DNA from: Lasioglossum baleicum
Taxonomy: Eukaryota > Arthropoda > Insecta > Hymenoptera > Halictidae
Direction of reading: 5' to 3'
NCBI RefSeq assembly: GCF_051020765.1
Contig: NC_134943.1
Span: 11,656,001 to 11,720,000, forward strand
DNA length: 64,000 nucleotides
Positions 34,531 through 46,173 of the stretch are shown in pieces. Made by a program: the position numbers and the translations under genes. Every line of letters begins with the position of its first letter. Positions within the stretch are counted from its first letter, which is position 1. Below the pieces are notes generated by a model. It was not told where the DNA came from and ran no database searches. It saw only the letters and a list, made by a program, of their open reading frames with translations.

Positions 34531-35503
34531 AACGCGAACCGGTGAAAAGGGTTTTAGTGAGTCGAAGGAATTCTGCGGACCGTAACCAAAGTGCAGAACA
34601 CTCCCCTCGCTCGGGTGGAATAAAGGGTTAAACAAACTGGCTACGCGGACAATTTCAACTATGCAGTGGCGGAGCGAGCGAGCAAGAACGAGGGCGCTCG
34701 CGCTGGCGCGCAGAAATTAAAAAGAAAACTTAATTGCTGAAAAAAACGATTGCGCGAACTGGAAGAATGCCAGAGGGTAATCCGCAATAAAAAGCGAAGC
34801 GTGTAGCGCGCGCGCGCGCGCGCGAGCGGGCACCGGTTGGTTCCCTTCCTCGGATTCAACAAACGACCGAATAAACTTCACGTGCAGTCAATTTCATAAA
34901 ATATGTGCACGGGAACCCGCAGGACTCCTTTATTGCGAGACAGAGGGACAAGCTCAAAGCTGTGTAGCCGCGGGAATCGTGGATACGGTGTAGCTCGTAC
35001 GGTTCCTACAGTTCGTACGAACGTGTGCGGCGTTATTTACACAACAAAGGCGAGGAGCGTGTTATCTTTCGATCCCGGTGTGTACATTCGCCGCGATACC
35101 GTCGGCTCTATCGATGTTTTTCCCCGGGATAGCGGTTCCGCTGAAAAACGCATGCGTTTTCCCAGCTTTAAAAGGCCACTCGCCCCCCCCCCTCCATGTC
35201 GTCGCGCCGCCGGTCCGTTTTCCGCGATATCCGAACAAAGGCTGGAAAAGAGGGTCAGTGGCGTCGACTTCGCGAAATGAAAACGGAAATCGTAACGAAA
35301 CTAGCAGCTCTGCTCAAGAACAGAGAACCTGGAGTAGTGAAAAGTTACGGAGAATCGCGTTCGAGGGTCTTCTGGTCTTAAGCGTTTATTACAACGATGT
35401 CACTATGCTACATTCTCTCGCAAAAACTCCGCATTCAAACTATCGAGCCGTTCGGAACAGAGTCGGATCAGGGGAGGGAGGGCACGAATCGGAAGTTCTT
35501 TAC
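34531..35503. other. CpG-rich block
   Basis: Contains the GC run. Several + frames overlap at 34903-35506, none recognisable. Confidence 0.4.
34806..34822. repeat. (GC)n run
   Basis: About eight GC units, capable of Z-form or cruciform structure in principle. Confidence 0.85.
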
Positions 35504-35627
35504 TAGTTTGAAGGCATTCTGTAATTTAGTTTGCACTATTTGTAATAAACGATCGATCATCAACCATGTATCGTCGAATTTTTCTGGATAATTTTGTTAA
35601 AAAGCAAAAGAAATATTAACGAAGTTT
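35504..35627. repeat. Dispersed repeat, partner at 12423-12550
   Basis: TTTGAAGGCATTCTGTAATT at the start and AAAGAAATATTAACGAAGTT at the end match the 12.4 kb copy. No inverted ends are visible in either copy. Confidence 0.8.
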
Positions 35628-36240
35628 ATGCCGTAGCACAATAAAATCAGTATTTCATTCTCCTCTGGTGTATCGACGGAATTCAATTTCGTTTTCATGC
35701 ATTTCTAAGGAAAATTGATGGGTCAAATAGAAAATAGAAAATAGAAAGGCACTCCAGGAATTGAAAAATGCTGTAGTATGCAAATATTGATTTTTTCTAG
35801 ACCAGGAGTGAAATCGTCTGCAGAGAAGCCACGTTACAAGTCTCTTGCTAGAGGCGGGGGGCCTCCGCGCGTTTGCCCCCGGAAATTCAGCTCCTTTCCT
35901 TTTGTTAACTCTCTGTAACACAGTGCTTGCTCGGACAAACCGCACACTCACCGCCGGCACGATTTTACATCCAGAAAATGGAGCGTTATCGTGGCCCGAG
36001 AAAACCCACTTCCTATTCGCCGGCCCGCGAGCTCGAGAGCTTTCGCAGATGCTTCCGGAATCCGACGAAATGATACTTCCGTTTGTATTGGCTCCACCGG
36101 AAAGCTCTGATCGCCGGGTCCAAATCCTCGAGCCGAGCGTACGGACTACGTGCTATGAAAATAATCTATTAACCGGCGTACGCTCATCACGAGCAGAAAA
36201 TATTCGGATATTTGGTTTTATTAGTTCGTCGAAAATGTGA
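35628..36240. other. Unannotated block
   Basis: Opposing frames of 101 and 131 codons overlap; no domain. Confidence 0.4.
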
Positions 36241-36388
36241 TGAAGCCATTTATGGCTTCTGAAAATTTTCATGAAATGGTGGAATATCAAATTCGATAGA
36301 ATTTAGTACAATTTTTATCTATTTTATGTTAATCCACTGTCTTAAAATTCGTCTACAAAAATTGCAAATTGCATGAAAATCCGCAGTC
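36241..36388. mobile_element. GCGGAT-type MITE, type B, left end lost
   Basis: It carries TTTATGGCTTCTGAAAATTT, AAATTCGATAGAATTTAGTA and the right end GCATGAAAATCCGCAGTC. Confidence 0.7.
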
Positions 36389-37269
36389 TAGTTATTATCA
36401 ATATGCAATTTCAATAGCTATTTCAATTTCAATATCAATAGCTATTCAAAATTCACAATCACAAATTCCCAGGACTATCTGTATGCGGCTAGGAAAAATT
36501 ATTCTATACTTTTTAGTCCGCCTTAAAAACGTGGTATATTAAAAATTTCTTTTTCATTTAAATTTCCCACTCCAGCGAATGCGCTTCAAAATTCCTCGAC
36601 AATGGAGCCACTTCCCTCAAGCCGTCCGCAATCCGAAGAAGTGGCCGGTCGACGGTAAACATTTATAAATCTCGCGATCACGTTCGCGGGAACGACGCGC
36701 CATAAACTAGCAGCGAAGCGTGCCGCGTTCCTCTCGGCAGTGGAAGAGAATAAACTCGGTCGACCAGTCATATTCCTTCAGGATCGTAATGGCGAATCCG
36801 CACGGAAATCGGAGGACCGCGTCCTCTTCCGGTCCCGCGGTCGAATTAATTCGAATCCCAACGAACCCGATATATTTTCGTTGACTGAACCCGTTGACCA
36901 TTGTTGGCTATTTATACGTCAGCCACGGACCGATGTACCAGAAAATCCGCGACGAACGTTTTATTTCAGGATCTACCATTCGTTGGGTTTCATTGCGATC
37001 CAGAACTCTCTGTAATTTAAAACCATGGGACTTTACGATCCAGTGAGATGTTTCTATGTACAATCCCGTCCGTAAGTCACCGGACACTTATTCAAATTAT
37101 TCGAATGCTTCAAACTGAAATGGGGTAATTGTTTTGCAATTTTGCTTCTGGAGCTGTCCCTAATTTAAAGAGTCAAACTCGTGACGAGGGTTTGAACAAA
37201 GTCTAACAAATATGAGTGTCATACGTTTCTTTTTAGATGAAGTAAAATTTGATTCGTTTGTAATCAATA
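36389..37269. other. Unannotated block
   Basis: A solo Tc1-like end (CCCGTCCGTAAGTCACCGGA) sits near 37066. Confidence 0.45.
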
Positions 37270-37358
37270 TTTAAGCATTCAAATCAACGTAGCCATACAA
37301 AAAATATAAATTTTCTTGTTTCTTCTACATTCTTCGGGATGAAGACGTTTTAATCGCA
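37270..37358. repeat. Dispersed repeat, partner at 42260-42350
   Basis: TTTAAGCATTCAAATCAACG, TAGCCATACAAA and GGATGAAGACGTTTTAAT have close matches at 42.3 kb. Confidence 0.7.
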
Positions 37359-38949
37359 TTAAGGCTTGACAGTATTGATCGCCTAACAATTGAATAATTT
37401 TTTAAATAAATTTGTCACGAATGCTCAACCAATTTCAGATCTTTTGAGTCTGAAATTCTAAAGCAGATTGGCGAAGAATTGTTGAAGGTATATGCATAAT
37501 GTATACTCTTGGAATTTTTATAGGATCTTGTGAGTGCATCGGTTCGGCACTTCTGACGTTAATCCGGGCGAGCATTAACGATGAGAATTAGCATAAAAGC
37601 GGCGAGCAGGCACGTTTTCACCGGTAATGTTTGCGAGAGTCGCCGATTGAATCTCGTGAACGATGATCACTTCGTATCGGAGGAGGCGGCGCGACGGGTC
37701 GACGTTAATTCTCTTCCGTAACGAAGGTAAATGTTGCGAGCCACGTTATTTGCCCGCTATATCCCGGTTTGCGTTCAATTAAGTGGAACGACCGTACTCA
37801 AAAGTAGCGTTTCAACGTTTCCGGACTTAATTCGGCAAATATTTCCGGCGTCCGATATTAATCCGGCCTGGTATTCGCAAATATTCGCTCCACGCGCCGA
37901 TCGATTCCCGATCTGTTAATGAATTAAAGGCCGAGTGTGCGGAAATGTTTACGGCATCGATCTCACTTTTCCTGTCAGAACTTCGCAAATCAATCATTCC
38001 TTTATACAATAATCTTTGCACTTGAACAAATTAATGAACAAATCATTCCTTAAAACATTCAATCAAATCTCAACGAAATGGGAAATGAGAACTGCCAGCT
38101 TCCAGCTTGATTTTATTGTATTGGTTAGATTAACTGGTATTGATTAACAGATTAAAAATGCATTAATAATCATTGGTCAGTAGAGAAGCTTCGAATAAAA
38201 TATTAATGATGAAACGAGGAACGGAAGAACAATTATCGTTAATTAAAATACGTCAAGGGGTTAATACGGTACAGGTGGAAATAATGTGCCTGAACATTTC
38301 CAGCGAGTCTGATCAATCTGTTGTACCGTGAAAGGGTTAAGCATCGTGTCGAACGAAAAAGATCAACGGACAATCGCGAATCCCGGTGATGGACACCGCC
38401 GAGGGTTTCGACGCGTTAAAGGTGTCAGTTCCTACCGGGAACAAAGCGTGTTAATGCTCCCTCGTAAGGCTTCTATCATGTATCGGCCGACTCTGTACGG
38501 TTTCGGCGAATTATGTTTACTTAATTCAGATTTGCTGATCACACGAGTCGGCCGGCGGGTTCTTATCTGGCCGGGTTCACGCCGAACGCGACCGCTTACG
38601 TTTCACTAGCCCCTTATTTGCCTATGGAAGCGAGCTGGGCTCCATGGGTGGCCTGACTTCATGGTGCTGTCGAGGAATTCACCGTCGAACGTGAGAACGA
38701 AATTCTCCGCTACAACCCGGACCAGTGGAATACATACAACGTTACAACAGCATTTTAACCGCGAACGCGTTCAATAGTCATCCGCAGTAATTTAATTCTA
38801 AAATGAAAGCGTTTTTCAAATCCTGATAATCTTTCGTCTTTCTACGTATTGCACAGTGAGAGATTACGAGTCACATTTTTGGTTAAGGGCTAACGCTAAA
38901 CCTACACTTCCGTCCAATTTTAGATGCATACGATTTCTTGTTATTACAG
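37359..38949. other. Unannotated block
   Basis: A short TTAA-flanked inverted pair (TACGGTACA and TGTACCGTG, 38264-38333) may be an eroded MITE. The rest is unique. Confidence 0.4.
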
Positions 38950-39330
38950 GACCTAATTATAAAATTAAAATGGTACTTATTAATTTGTTTCCTTATCTAA
39001 AATGTCCTATATTTTCTACATTTTAATTAACATTTATTCAAGCATTGGGTTGGCAAGAAAGCAATTTCGGTATTTTAAGGTAAAATAAAACCGAATTACT
39101 TTATTCAAGCGATAAACTTTAATCAATAAAATATTTTCTTATCTATTCTTTTTGGTAAAAGATCATCGAGCAAAAGGGAAAATATTTTATTCATTAGAGT
39201 TCATTACCAACCCAATAGTGTATGTATATATTGAATTTTGCATTCAAATATTATATCGTGCAATAGCTACATCTAATCAAAATGAAAGAATAAAATCAAG
39301 CTGAAAGCTTGTATTCTTTCAATTCGGATT
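38950..39330. mobile_element. Copy of the 11.2-11.5 kb MITE interior carrying a mariner insertion
   Basis: AAATGGTACTTATTAATTTG, CAAATATTATATCGTGCAAT and AGCTACATCTAATCAAAATG match 11274-11500. The match breaks at AACATTTATTCAA, where the 171-bp mariner relic sits, and resumes at TAGTGTATGTATATATTGAA. Confidence 0.72.
39045..39215. mobile_element. mariner-type MITE nested in another MITE
   Basis: It starts TTGGGTTGGCAAGAAAGCAA and ends CATTACCAACCCAA followed by TA. TTGGGTTGG ends are a classic mariner terminus. At 171 bp it cannot encode a transposase. The flanking sequence is continuous in the 11.2 kb relative. Confidence 0.82.
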
Positions 39331-39350
39331 AAGTCAGATTAATAATTCAC

Positions 39351-39380
39351 TGAAGAGATGAAGAGATGAAGAGATGAAGT
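39351..39380. repeat. Octamer tandem repeat TGAAGAGA
   Basis: Three complete units and a partial fourth. Confidence 0.85.
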
Positions 39381-40585
39381 AGAAAAATAGTAAGGATGCG
39401 GTGTAAAGAAGGGACTGTTTGCTCAAGTTGTTTATAAATAATCTTTGATTGAACTGCACGATATTCCCGGGGTCCCCGTGTTCGTTTCGATCAGACGCTT
39501 TCAGACAGCAGTGTGAAACGCGCGTCTTTCAAGTTGAACAACCCTCGGCGGCCAAGAAACCAGCCATTAGCAACCCCGGGATGCGCACCCAACCCTCCGC
39601 AAAGTGTCCGCGTTGAACGCGGAAACGGATCCATCGCAATTCCCTTAAGCAGCCGTCGGAGAGCTTTATTTTCGTTCGCGGACGTCGCGTCGTCGCGGAA
39701 ACGTCGCGTCGGGGAAGATTCGCGCTACGGGATTGCGCTATTTTGCCGCGGGGCTTGTTTCTTTCTGAGACTGGGGATGTAGACGACGACCCTAGTATTA
39801 TACCGGGTACCTACTATTTTTCACATCCTCTACATTATTTTTTTTCAGACGTAATTTACACTGTTACAAAATACAATATGAACGTTATTTAGCGTATCTG
39901 GTTACGTACGTAGGTTGCGTTCTTCCAAGAAAGTAAAAATACGCGAACAGTTGTCCAGAACAGAATTGTCCGAGTAATTTCACATTCAAACAATTATTCT
40001 CTAAATGGAAGTGCAAAAGCACCCCGCATTTTTCCCATCACGCACGAGAACTCACGATAGCGATGCTGAAGCATCTAAATAGAGAACTGCACGATTTTTA
40101 TGTCGCCGCGGAAAGCTCGAAGGGTGGCTGGCCGACGGAATTGCGTTATTTAGCCGGGAGGGTTGTTTCTTTCTTAGCCGTTGGGGGGAATGCAGTCCCT
40201 ATCATTGTGCTTGGTACCCGGTAATTACTTGGCAATGCACGAAATTCCCGGCCAATCTAGCGGTGCTTCGAGGAAAAAAAGGACACGAGACTGCTCTACG
40301 GATGGTGGAAGAAGCCGGGGGTTTGGGGGATGAAAGGAGGAGGACGGAGGTAGAAGGTGGATCAGCGGAAGGGTGGACTCGGGATGACGGCCACTCGACT
40401 GGGCCGAGTATTTCTGCTGTCCTGGGAAGCCGAAGAAGAGGAGAAGCGACGGAATACAATGTCGGACTCGGTGGCCCGAGGCGTTGTCGCTGATTGTCGG
40501 CTGCACGGGGGGCCGAGCCAGAAAAGGAAAGGCGAAGACAGCCAGGAGAAAACCGGCGGAGGCTAGGATTCCGTCTCTGCTTCAG
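39381..40585. other. CpG-rich block
   Basis: 39700-39830 and 40120-40230 share weak similarity (GGGATTGCGCTATTTTGCCG against GGAATTGCGTTATTTAGCCG), an old local duplication. Confidence 0.4.
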
Positions 40586-40679
40586 CTTCAGCTTCAACAT
40601 CAACTCGCACGACGCCCCGCAGGGAAGAACGCGCGTGCGATCTCTCCAAAGACAACGAACCCTCCTCGGCGTCGAAGCG
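40586..40679. repeat. Near-identical duplicated block, copy 1
   Basis: CAACATCAACTCGCACGACG through CAAAGACAACGAACCCTCCT to GTCGAAGCG recurs at 41177-41273 with about two substitutions and a 5-base insertion. The spacing is 592 bp. Confidence 0.9.
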
Positions 40680-40720
40680 AATTTAAAGATTCGCCGACTA
40701 TTTTATTCCATATGTCTACA

Positions 40721-40976
40721 AGGTGTTTGAAAATGGTATAGGCCTGGAGGGGATGATTCTACACGGGAGGATAAATCGAAAATGTGCAATAAATTTGTTC
40801 ATTTAGCGCGACGTTTTCGAGAAAGATCACTAACAATCAAGTTTGCGTGCCTTGAGTTATCAAGAAGTAGAACGAGTCGGTCATGAACAGACGCGTCAGA
40901 CGATTCCTATTCAATAGGATCCTGATCCACTCATCCTCTCCACGTTTATAAGATCTTGGGACACCCCCCCTGTAGA
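40721..40976. mobile_element. Element with ACAGGGTGT-type ends, copy 1
   Basis: Left: CAAGGTGTTTGAAAATGGTA then GGAGGGGATGATTCTAC. Right: TCATCCTCTCCACG then GGGACACCCCCCCTGTAG. The right flank GAAATAAAATAGTTTA also follows the copy at 45992-46173. It separates the two halves of a local duplication (40586 and 41177). Confidence 0.6.
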
Positions 40977-41937
40977 CGTATGAAATAAAATAGTTTATGA
41001 AACTACAACATCGTTTTCTAACGACAATCTCTTTTCTTCTTCGTCGCGATGAATACTACACGATGAAATAGAAAACAATTTTGATCTTGGGATTCAATGT
41101 TAATCCGTGTCTCAAAGTGCATCCAGAGGTGCAGAATAATTTTGAGAAAATGATTGTACAAAAATCAATTTCTGTTTCAGCTGCAACATCAACTCGCACG
41201 ACGCGACGCCCCGCAGGGAAGAACGCGGGTGCGATCTCTCCAAAGACAACGAACCCTCCTCGGCGTCGAAGCGCAAAAAGACACCGGTATATCCCCGTTC
41301 CAGGCGAATAAAAGGGGAAGACACACACGAGGGAAAGTGAAATGTTCCGGGATATCGATGTCGGGTCTCTCTCCCTCTCTCTCTCTCTCTCACTCTTCGT
41401 CTGTTTGGTCCTCTAGAGCGGATAGGGGATGATGAAAGTGGCTGCGATGCCGAGCTGGGATCGGGGGATGATTGGAGAACTGTAAATTTGCCGTGCCACC
41501 GGCGCTAGAGCCTGATGATTTAAGCGTAATTGAAGCTGTCTTCTGTGCTTGCGAATTTTAGGAGATTGATCCTCGTGGTAGGGTCGCCCAGACTTTTCTT
41601 TTAGGGAAATTAGATGCTTCCTGATGCTGATGGATCGTGTATCTTGTTAGCTGGGAATTTTCGCATTTATCACGCGTTGGCTAGGTGATACACAAAAAAG
41701 AGATTTTCAAAAATTCAGAATATTTATGTATCGACTCGATCGCAAAACTCGAAGCTTCTTTGATCGAAAATATAAATAAAGAAACAACTAGAAATCTTCC
41801 AAGAAACGTAACACAGGTAAACAGAGAAATTTATCAAGAATCGGACCGCCACGGTCAAAATCAACATTTGCCGAGACAACATTTCAGTCTCGTTTACTCG
41901 CGCATTAATACACCGAATCAATATACCGTGATCGCGA
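40977..41937. other. Region around the second duplicated block
   Basis: Apart from 41177-41273 and the CT run, unique sequence with no recognised gene. Confidence 0.4.
41177..41273. repeat. Near-identical duplicated block, copy 2
   Basis: Second copy of 40586-40679, distinguished by an extra GCGAC after CGCACGACGC. A CT-rich microsatellite (41366-41392) follows about 90 bp downstream. Confidence 0.9.
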
Positions 41938-42060
41938 ATTTCGATTTAAACCTCTGCACGATGCTTCTTCGAATTGCAATGTTACGGTGGAAGATGGGAA
42001 CGGAGGGTTGATAAATAGATGGCGAGGAAGATTATTGGATTTTCGAGTCGGCGGTGTAAC
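41938..42060. repeat. Diverged direct repeat, partner at 42603-42725
   Basis: ATTTCGATTTAAA, CAATGTTACGG and TTGATAAATAGATGGCGAGG recur 665 bp downstream (TTGATAAATAGATCGCGAGG). Confidence 0.6.
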
Positions 42061-42259
42061 TCTGAATCACGATTAAATATAATTATGGACGTGTGCGCTT
42101 GTGTACGGAGCATAATTGGGACATAATATTCGACGAGTATTGTTCTTCCATTCGTCACTTAATCATTGCGTTGATTTGTCTAATGAACTCTTGTTTCATT
42201 CGTAGCTTCTGTACTTACCAATGATTATTAATGTGTTCCAGTTCGTTGTTGCTTGTTGT

Positions 42260-42350
42260 TTTAAGCATTCAAATACACGTAGCCATACAAAGAATGTAAA
42301 TGTTCTTTTTTCTTCTACGACATTTTTCAGGATGAAGATGTTTTAATTAC
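42260..42350. repeat. Dispersed repeat, partner at 37270-37358
   Basis: TTTAAGCATTCAAATACACG and GGATGAAGATGTTTTAAT correspond to the 37.3 kb copy. A long (GA)n run follows directly. Confidence 0.7.
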
Positions 42351-42358
42351 TGTAACTG

Positions 42359-42361
<3 letters not shown>

Positions 42362-42395
<34 letters not shown>
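42362..42395. repeat. (GA)n microsatellite
   Basis: Uninterrupted GA run of about 17 units, the longest pure dinucleotide run in the window. Confidence 0.95.
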
Positions 42396-42397
<2 letters not shown>

Positions 42398-43386
42398 TAT
42401 TCTAGTAAGTATATGCTGGTATATTCAGGTACTTCAAGGGGTTAACATTGAGAAACATCGTTTTAGCAGTTCGGCTACTGTCTCTGATGGCCTGGAATAG
42501 AAGTTTGAGGGGCGCTAAAAAATTGCAGAGAGTCCCGAAGAAAAATCATTTCGTTGGTTTCTGGTTTCGGTTCCTGCCAGCACGGCGAGTCAATAGTGTT
42601 TCGTGGATTTCGATTTAAAAGCCCGAGCCGATCCTGCCTCGAATCTCAATGTTACGGGGGGATGACAGGCACGGAGCGTTGATAAATAGATCGCGAGGAG
42701 GAATATTCGATTTCGCGCGACGCATCCGGCGAGACGCGTCGCGTCACGATGCAACTCCGGGAATCGCGGCTGATTCGATTAGGCCGGGGTTCCCCGATGC
42801 TTTTAAAACTTAATTCCCCGTTCGGAATGAAATCTGGAGCCGGGCGAGAGAAACTTGGCTTGGCCTCAGCTCCCGGGGTTGGTCCGCGCCCCCGTGAAAT
42901 TTAGGTCGACGAACGATGGAATTACGCTCTCGCGGAGTGGTGTGCGCGCGCCCTCAGAAACCGTTTTTGTTAATGGGCGTCGGCGGCGGCGGCGGCGGTG
43001 GCGGCGGAGGCGGCATTGCCCACCGTCAAATAATTTGTTCTCCACCACGGACGGTATGTTTTCCGTGTGTAACAGATAGCCGACCTGGCAATCTTCGATC
43101 CATCTGAAATCTTTGATCGATAGTGTTGTTTTCGTTCCACGCGATCCGTGAACTTGATTCCGCCGGCCGTGGATCGCGGATCACGATGCGAATATTGATC
43201 GGAACTGGCCGATGGCAGGCCGCGATTGCGATACACTCGCTAACGAAAGTTATCAAATCAAATTTTAATGCATGTCGTTCCCGGATACTCGTGTTCGCAT
43301 ATCGTTTAGGGCTCCGGAACAATCTCTGAATGCATCTCCTCACGCCACATCGGATCAACTGTGTACTCTCGCCCAACGATTATGTT
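42396..43386. other. CpG-rich block
   Basis: Contains the partner of the 41938 repeat and the GGC run. Frames on both strands run through the GGC repeat. Confidence 0.4.
42976..43014. repeat. (GGC)n microsatellite
   Basis: GGC units with GGT and GGA variants. A second (CGG)n lies at 24079-24100. Confidence 0.9.
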
Positions 43387-43507
43387 TACACGATTACGTT
43401 TGCTGTGACGTAGTACACGCGAATCGAAATGATCGAACGTAATTTCGCTGACTTTATCGAAACATTTTTATCTTCATAGCCGAGAAACTCATCAGATAAA
43501 TTCTGAA
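43387..43507. repeat. Direct repeat of 44601-44724
   Basis: ACGTTTGCTGTGACGTAGTA, ACACGCGAATCGAAATGATC and CCGAGAAACTCATCAGATAA each have a near match 1.2 kb downstream. Confidence 0.75.
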
Positions 43508-44498
43508 TCGTGATGAAAGTGTAACGGATGACGAACAGGTGTTAAATATTTCCTAATATAGAACTAGAGCAGTGGATTGAAACGAGATTCCCCGGTATTA
43601 AGTGTAGAGGCAAACAAGTTGGAACAAAACGAGACGAGTCGCCGAAATTCTAATACAAGCAACAATTTCGAGGCGGGATCGTCGGCGGATGCTAATAAGG
43701 GTCTGTGTTCCCTCTCGCGACGCTCAGATTATTTTTCCCTCGGCGGATCTGGTTTTTCGGTCGCTCCCAAACCGTTCTTCTCCAGAATTTCATCATGCCG
43801 ACAAACGTCACCGAGGAACGTCGCGTCGGTTTACAACGCGAGAATACGCGCAGCAAACAAAACATCTGCGAGCTCGAGGGAAGTGAATAAGGGTGGCGGG
43901 GGTTCGGGAACGACGGCAGAAACAGACCGAGCGCAGTTTCGACGGATTTCTTTTCGCGATCCGTCGCTCCTGTGAATGCAAAGGCGACGGGGCCGGGGGA
44001 TTTTCAAAATTCCAATATCTTCGGGAACGAACGTCGCAGTGCCCGTGGAAATCCGGCCGGATTTGCGGACGGAGACGCGGGTCGACCTTCCGTTTCGTTA
44101 AGGCAATCGCTATGAAAAGAGAAGAGAGAAAGATCGCAGACAACCGTCGCGTTCTCTCCCTCTAACCGAGAAGGAGGGAACACCGTACGCGGAATACACG
44201 GCTGACGAATTTGAGCAAACGATTCTTGCGAAGACCATCGGTCGCGATTCCGGTTCACCGTCGAAACTGTCGACCGTTCCGAGGAAATCCGTTTTAAGAG
44301 ACACGCCACCCCGGAAATGAAAGTCACCGAGATTTTTCGCGAAAAGAATTAACCTCCGACGACGGAAACGCTCGCCGTACCATGGAAAATGCGGAAAGCC
44401 CGGACAGTCTCGAAAAAGACCTCTCGAAACGCGAGCGTGAAACTTTTTCGTCAGCTTTCGCCCGCTACAATATTTATAAGGCTGCTGGAATTCGTATC
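43508..44498. other. CpG-rich block with a 132-codon + frame
   Basis: The frame at 43577-43975 is serine/asparagine-rich and less arginine-biased than most, but it has no domain or splice signals and overlaps other open frames. Confidence 0.35.
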
Positions 44499-44823
44499 AA
44501 GAGTAATTAGTATGCTGACGAACTTTTACCTTCAAATTTTATGCATTCTAACATTCTTGTGCATTTAATTTTATACATTTTTACCTTGTTTATACGTGAT
44601 CACGTTTGCTGTGATATAGTCGAATGATCGTACACGCGAATCAAATTGAACGCGCTTAATTTCGCTGCAATTTTTAGAAACATCTTTATCTCGACGGCCG
44701 AGAAACTCATCGGATAAATTCTTAGGAAGAGTAATTAGTATGCTAACGAATTTTTACCTTCCAATTTTATGCATTCTAACATTCTTGTCCATTTAATTTT
44801 ATACATTTTTATCTGTTTTATAC
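44499..44823. repeat. Tandem duplication with 228-bp spacing
   Basis: AAGAGTAATTAGTATGCTGA (44499) and AAGAGTAATTAGTATGCTAA (44727) start two blocks of about 97 bp that share TTTTATGCATTCTAACATTC. The sequence between them (44601-44724) is itself a copy of 43387-43507. Confidence 0.85.
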
Positions 44824-45405
44824 AGAAGGGTTGTAGAATTTTACTCCGCGCCACATGATTCGAATCGAACGTAGGCTTTCAAGAGAAAACGTTGTTAGTT
44901 TGTAATATTCCGCGATTGATGGCACGATAAATCGTGACGCGTTAATCATGTACCGATACGAATCCTATTCGATAAATGTAGAATTATCGAATGGATGTCC
45001 CGTCGGAGATAAAATTTTGTGATAGAATTGTATCGGATGTAATTTAGAGAAAATTAAACGATGAGCATTTTTTTCGGAAGTTACTTTCCGGGCGCGCTTT
45101 GATTATAAACTTGGTTACCGACCGGTTTGAGCGGTCCAATTACTTTTTAATCAGCCTGTACTGATACAGAAGCACCGTCGAAAGACTCGGTTAATCATCG
45201 AAACTGCAGCACTCCACTCTAATTAATAAAGTATCGCTCAAACAAAGGAAATCCAGCCGAACTTTTTCATCCAATCTGCCCGGCTACAGTAATTAATATT
45301 CATCGTTCTGGCGAATTATTGAGCGAGAATTGAGAACACTGTACCTTAATCTCCTATATAATCCTCGCCCCGGTTCCTATACTCTGCTAGTTACTTCAAT
45401 AAAAC
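44824..45405. other. Sequence downstream (- strand sense) of ratchet site 2
   Basis: AT-rich, no repeat or frame recognised, consistent with intron. Confidence 0.4.
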
Positions 45406-45429
45406 ACTCACCTGAAACAGAAAAGAAAA
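45406..45429 (-). promoter_or_regulatory. Putative recursive splice site (ratchet point) 2
   Basis: On the - strand the tract TTTTCTTTTCTGTTTCAG is followed immediately by GTGAGT, with the junction between 45412 and 45411. It is the stronger of the two sites because it has a textbook TTTCAG acceptor and a consensus GTGAGT donor. It shares orientation and almost its whole 23-base core with the site at 13.02 kb, 32.4 kb further along the same strand. Outside that core I see no similarity, so a simple dispersed repeat is a poor explanation. Inference: both act in the same giant - strand intron, this one being used first because it is nearer the 5' end of that transcript. Confidence 0.57.
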
Positions 45430-45991
45430 TCCATTGTTCAATTACCGTCCGACCGTGTTTCAATAGAATTTATTTATACTTAAAAGAGAGCAATTCCTCG
45501 GTTCGCAATTTCTTTTTTCGCTTGATACTCTTTTGTGTATTGAAACTGTCATCTCCCTCTCTCTCTCTCCCTCTCTGTCTCTCTTAGCGCGGATTTAACG
45601 ATGTGGACATAATAACATAGACAAGATCTAATTGCCTGCTCTTCCGCGTCGTATTCAACGGAAATAAGCCACTTTCATAAATTATTTGCTCGCGAATACT
45701 CGTGAATGATTATAGAACTGAGAAATAAATGATTGTGATCGTGTAAACCTGTTTATTTTGCTGGATTATTCCGTTCGTCTATTACGGGCATTTCTGCTCG
45801 CACGTGTCGCTTCCTCCATTTTGCTTTTGATCGTAGACTTTGCGGAAAAATATTACGAGGTAATAGCAAATGTATATTACGAGGTGGAGATTTGCTACAA
45901 AAATGGACACAATGGATAAAATTGTTCTTCACTGCATCCTGTAGCACTCATCGCGACGAACAAAACTCTCAAAGAAACTATACATATATCC

Positions 45992-46173
45992 ACGTATAAC
46001 GTGGAGGGGACGATTCTACGCAGGAAAATAAGTCGAAAATATACAATAATTTTTGTTTTATCTTAACGATTCGTCAAGTTCGTCAAAAGAGGGTACAAAT
46101 GAAAAATATTAATATGTTTTCTCGTAAGTAGAATCATCCCCTCCGCGTCTACACCATTTTAAGACATCCCGTA
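45992..46173. mobile_element. Element with ACAGGGTGT-type ends, copy 2
   Basis: GTGGAGGGGACGATTCTACG and AGAATCATCCCCTCCGCG are inverted ends. The right side continues CATTTTAAGACATCCCGTA. The lone motif ACACCCTGTA/TACAGGGTGT also occurs near 3597, 9290, 22137, 23375 and 56563. Confidence 0.6.
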
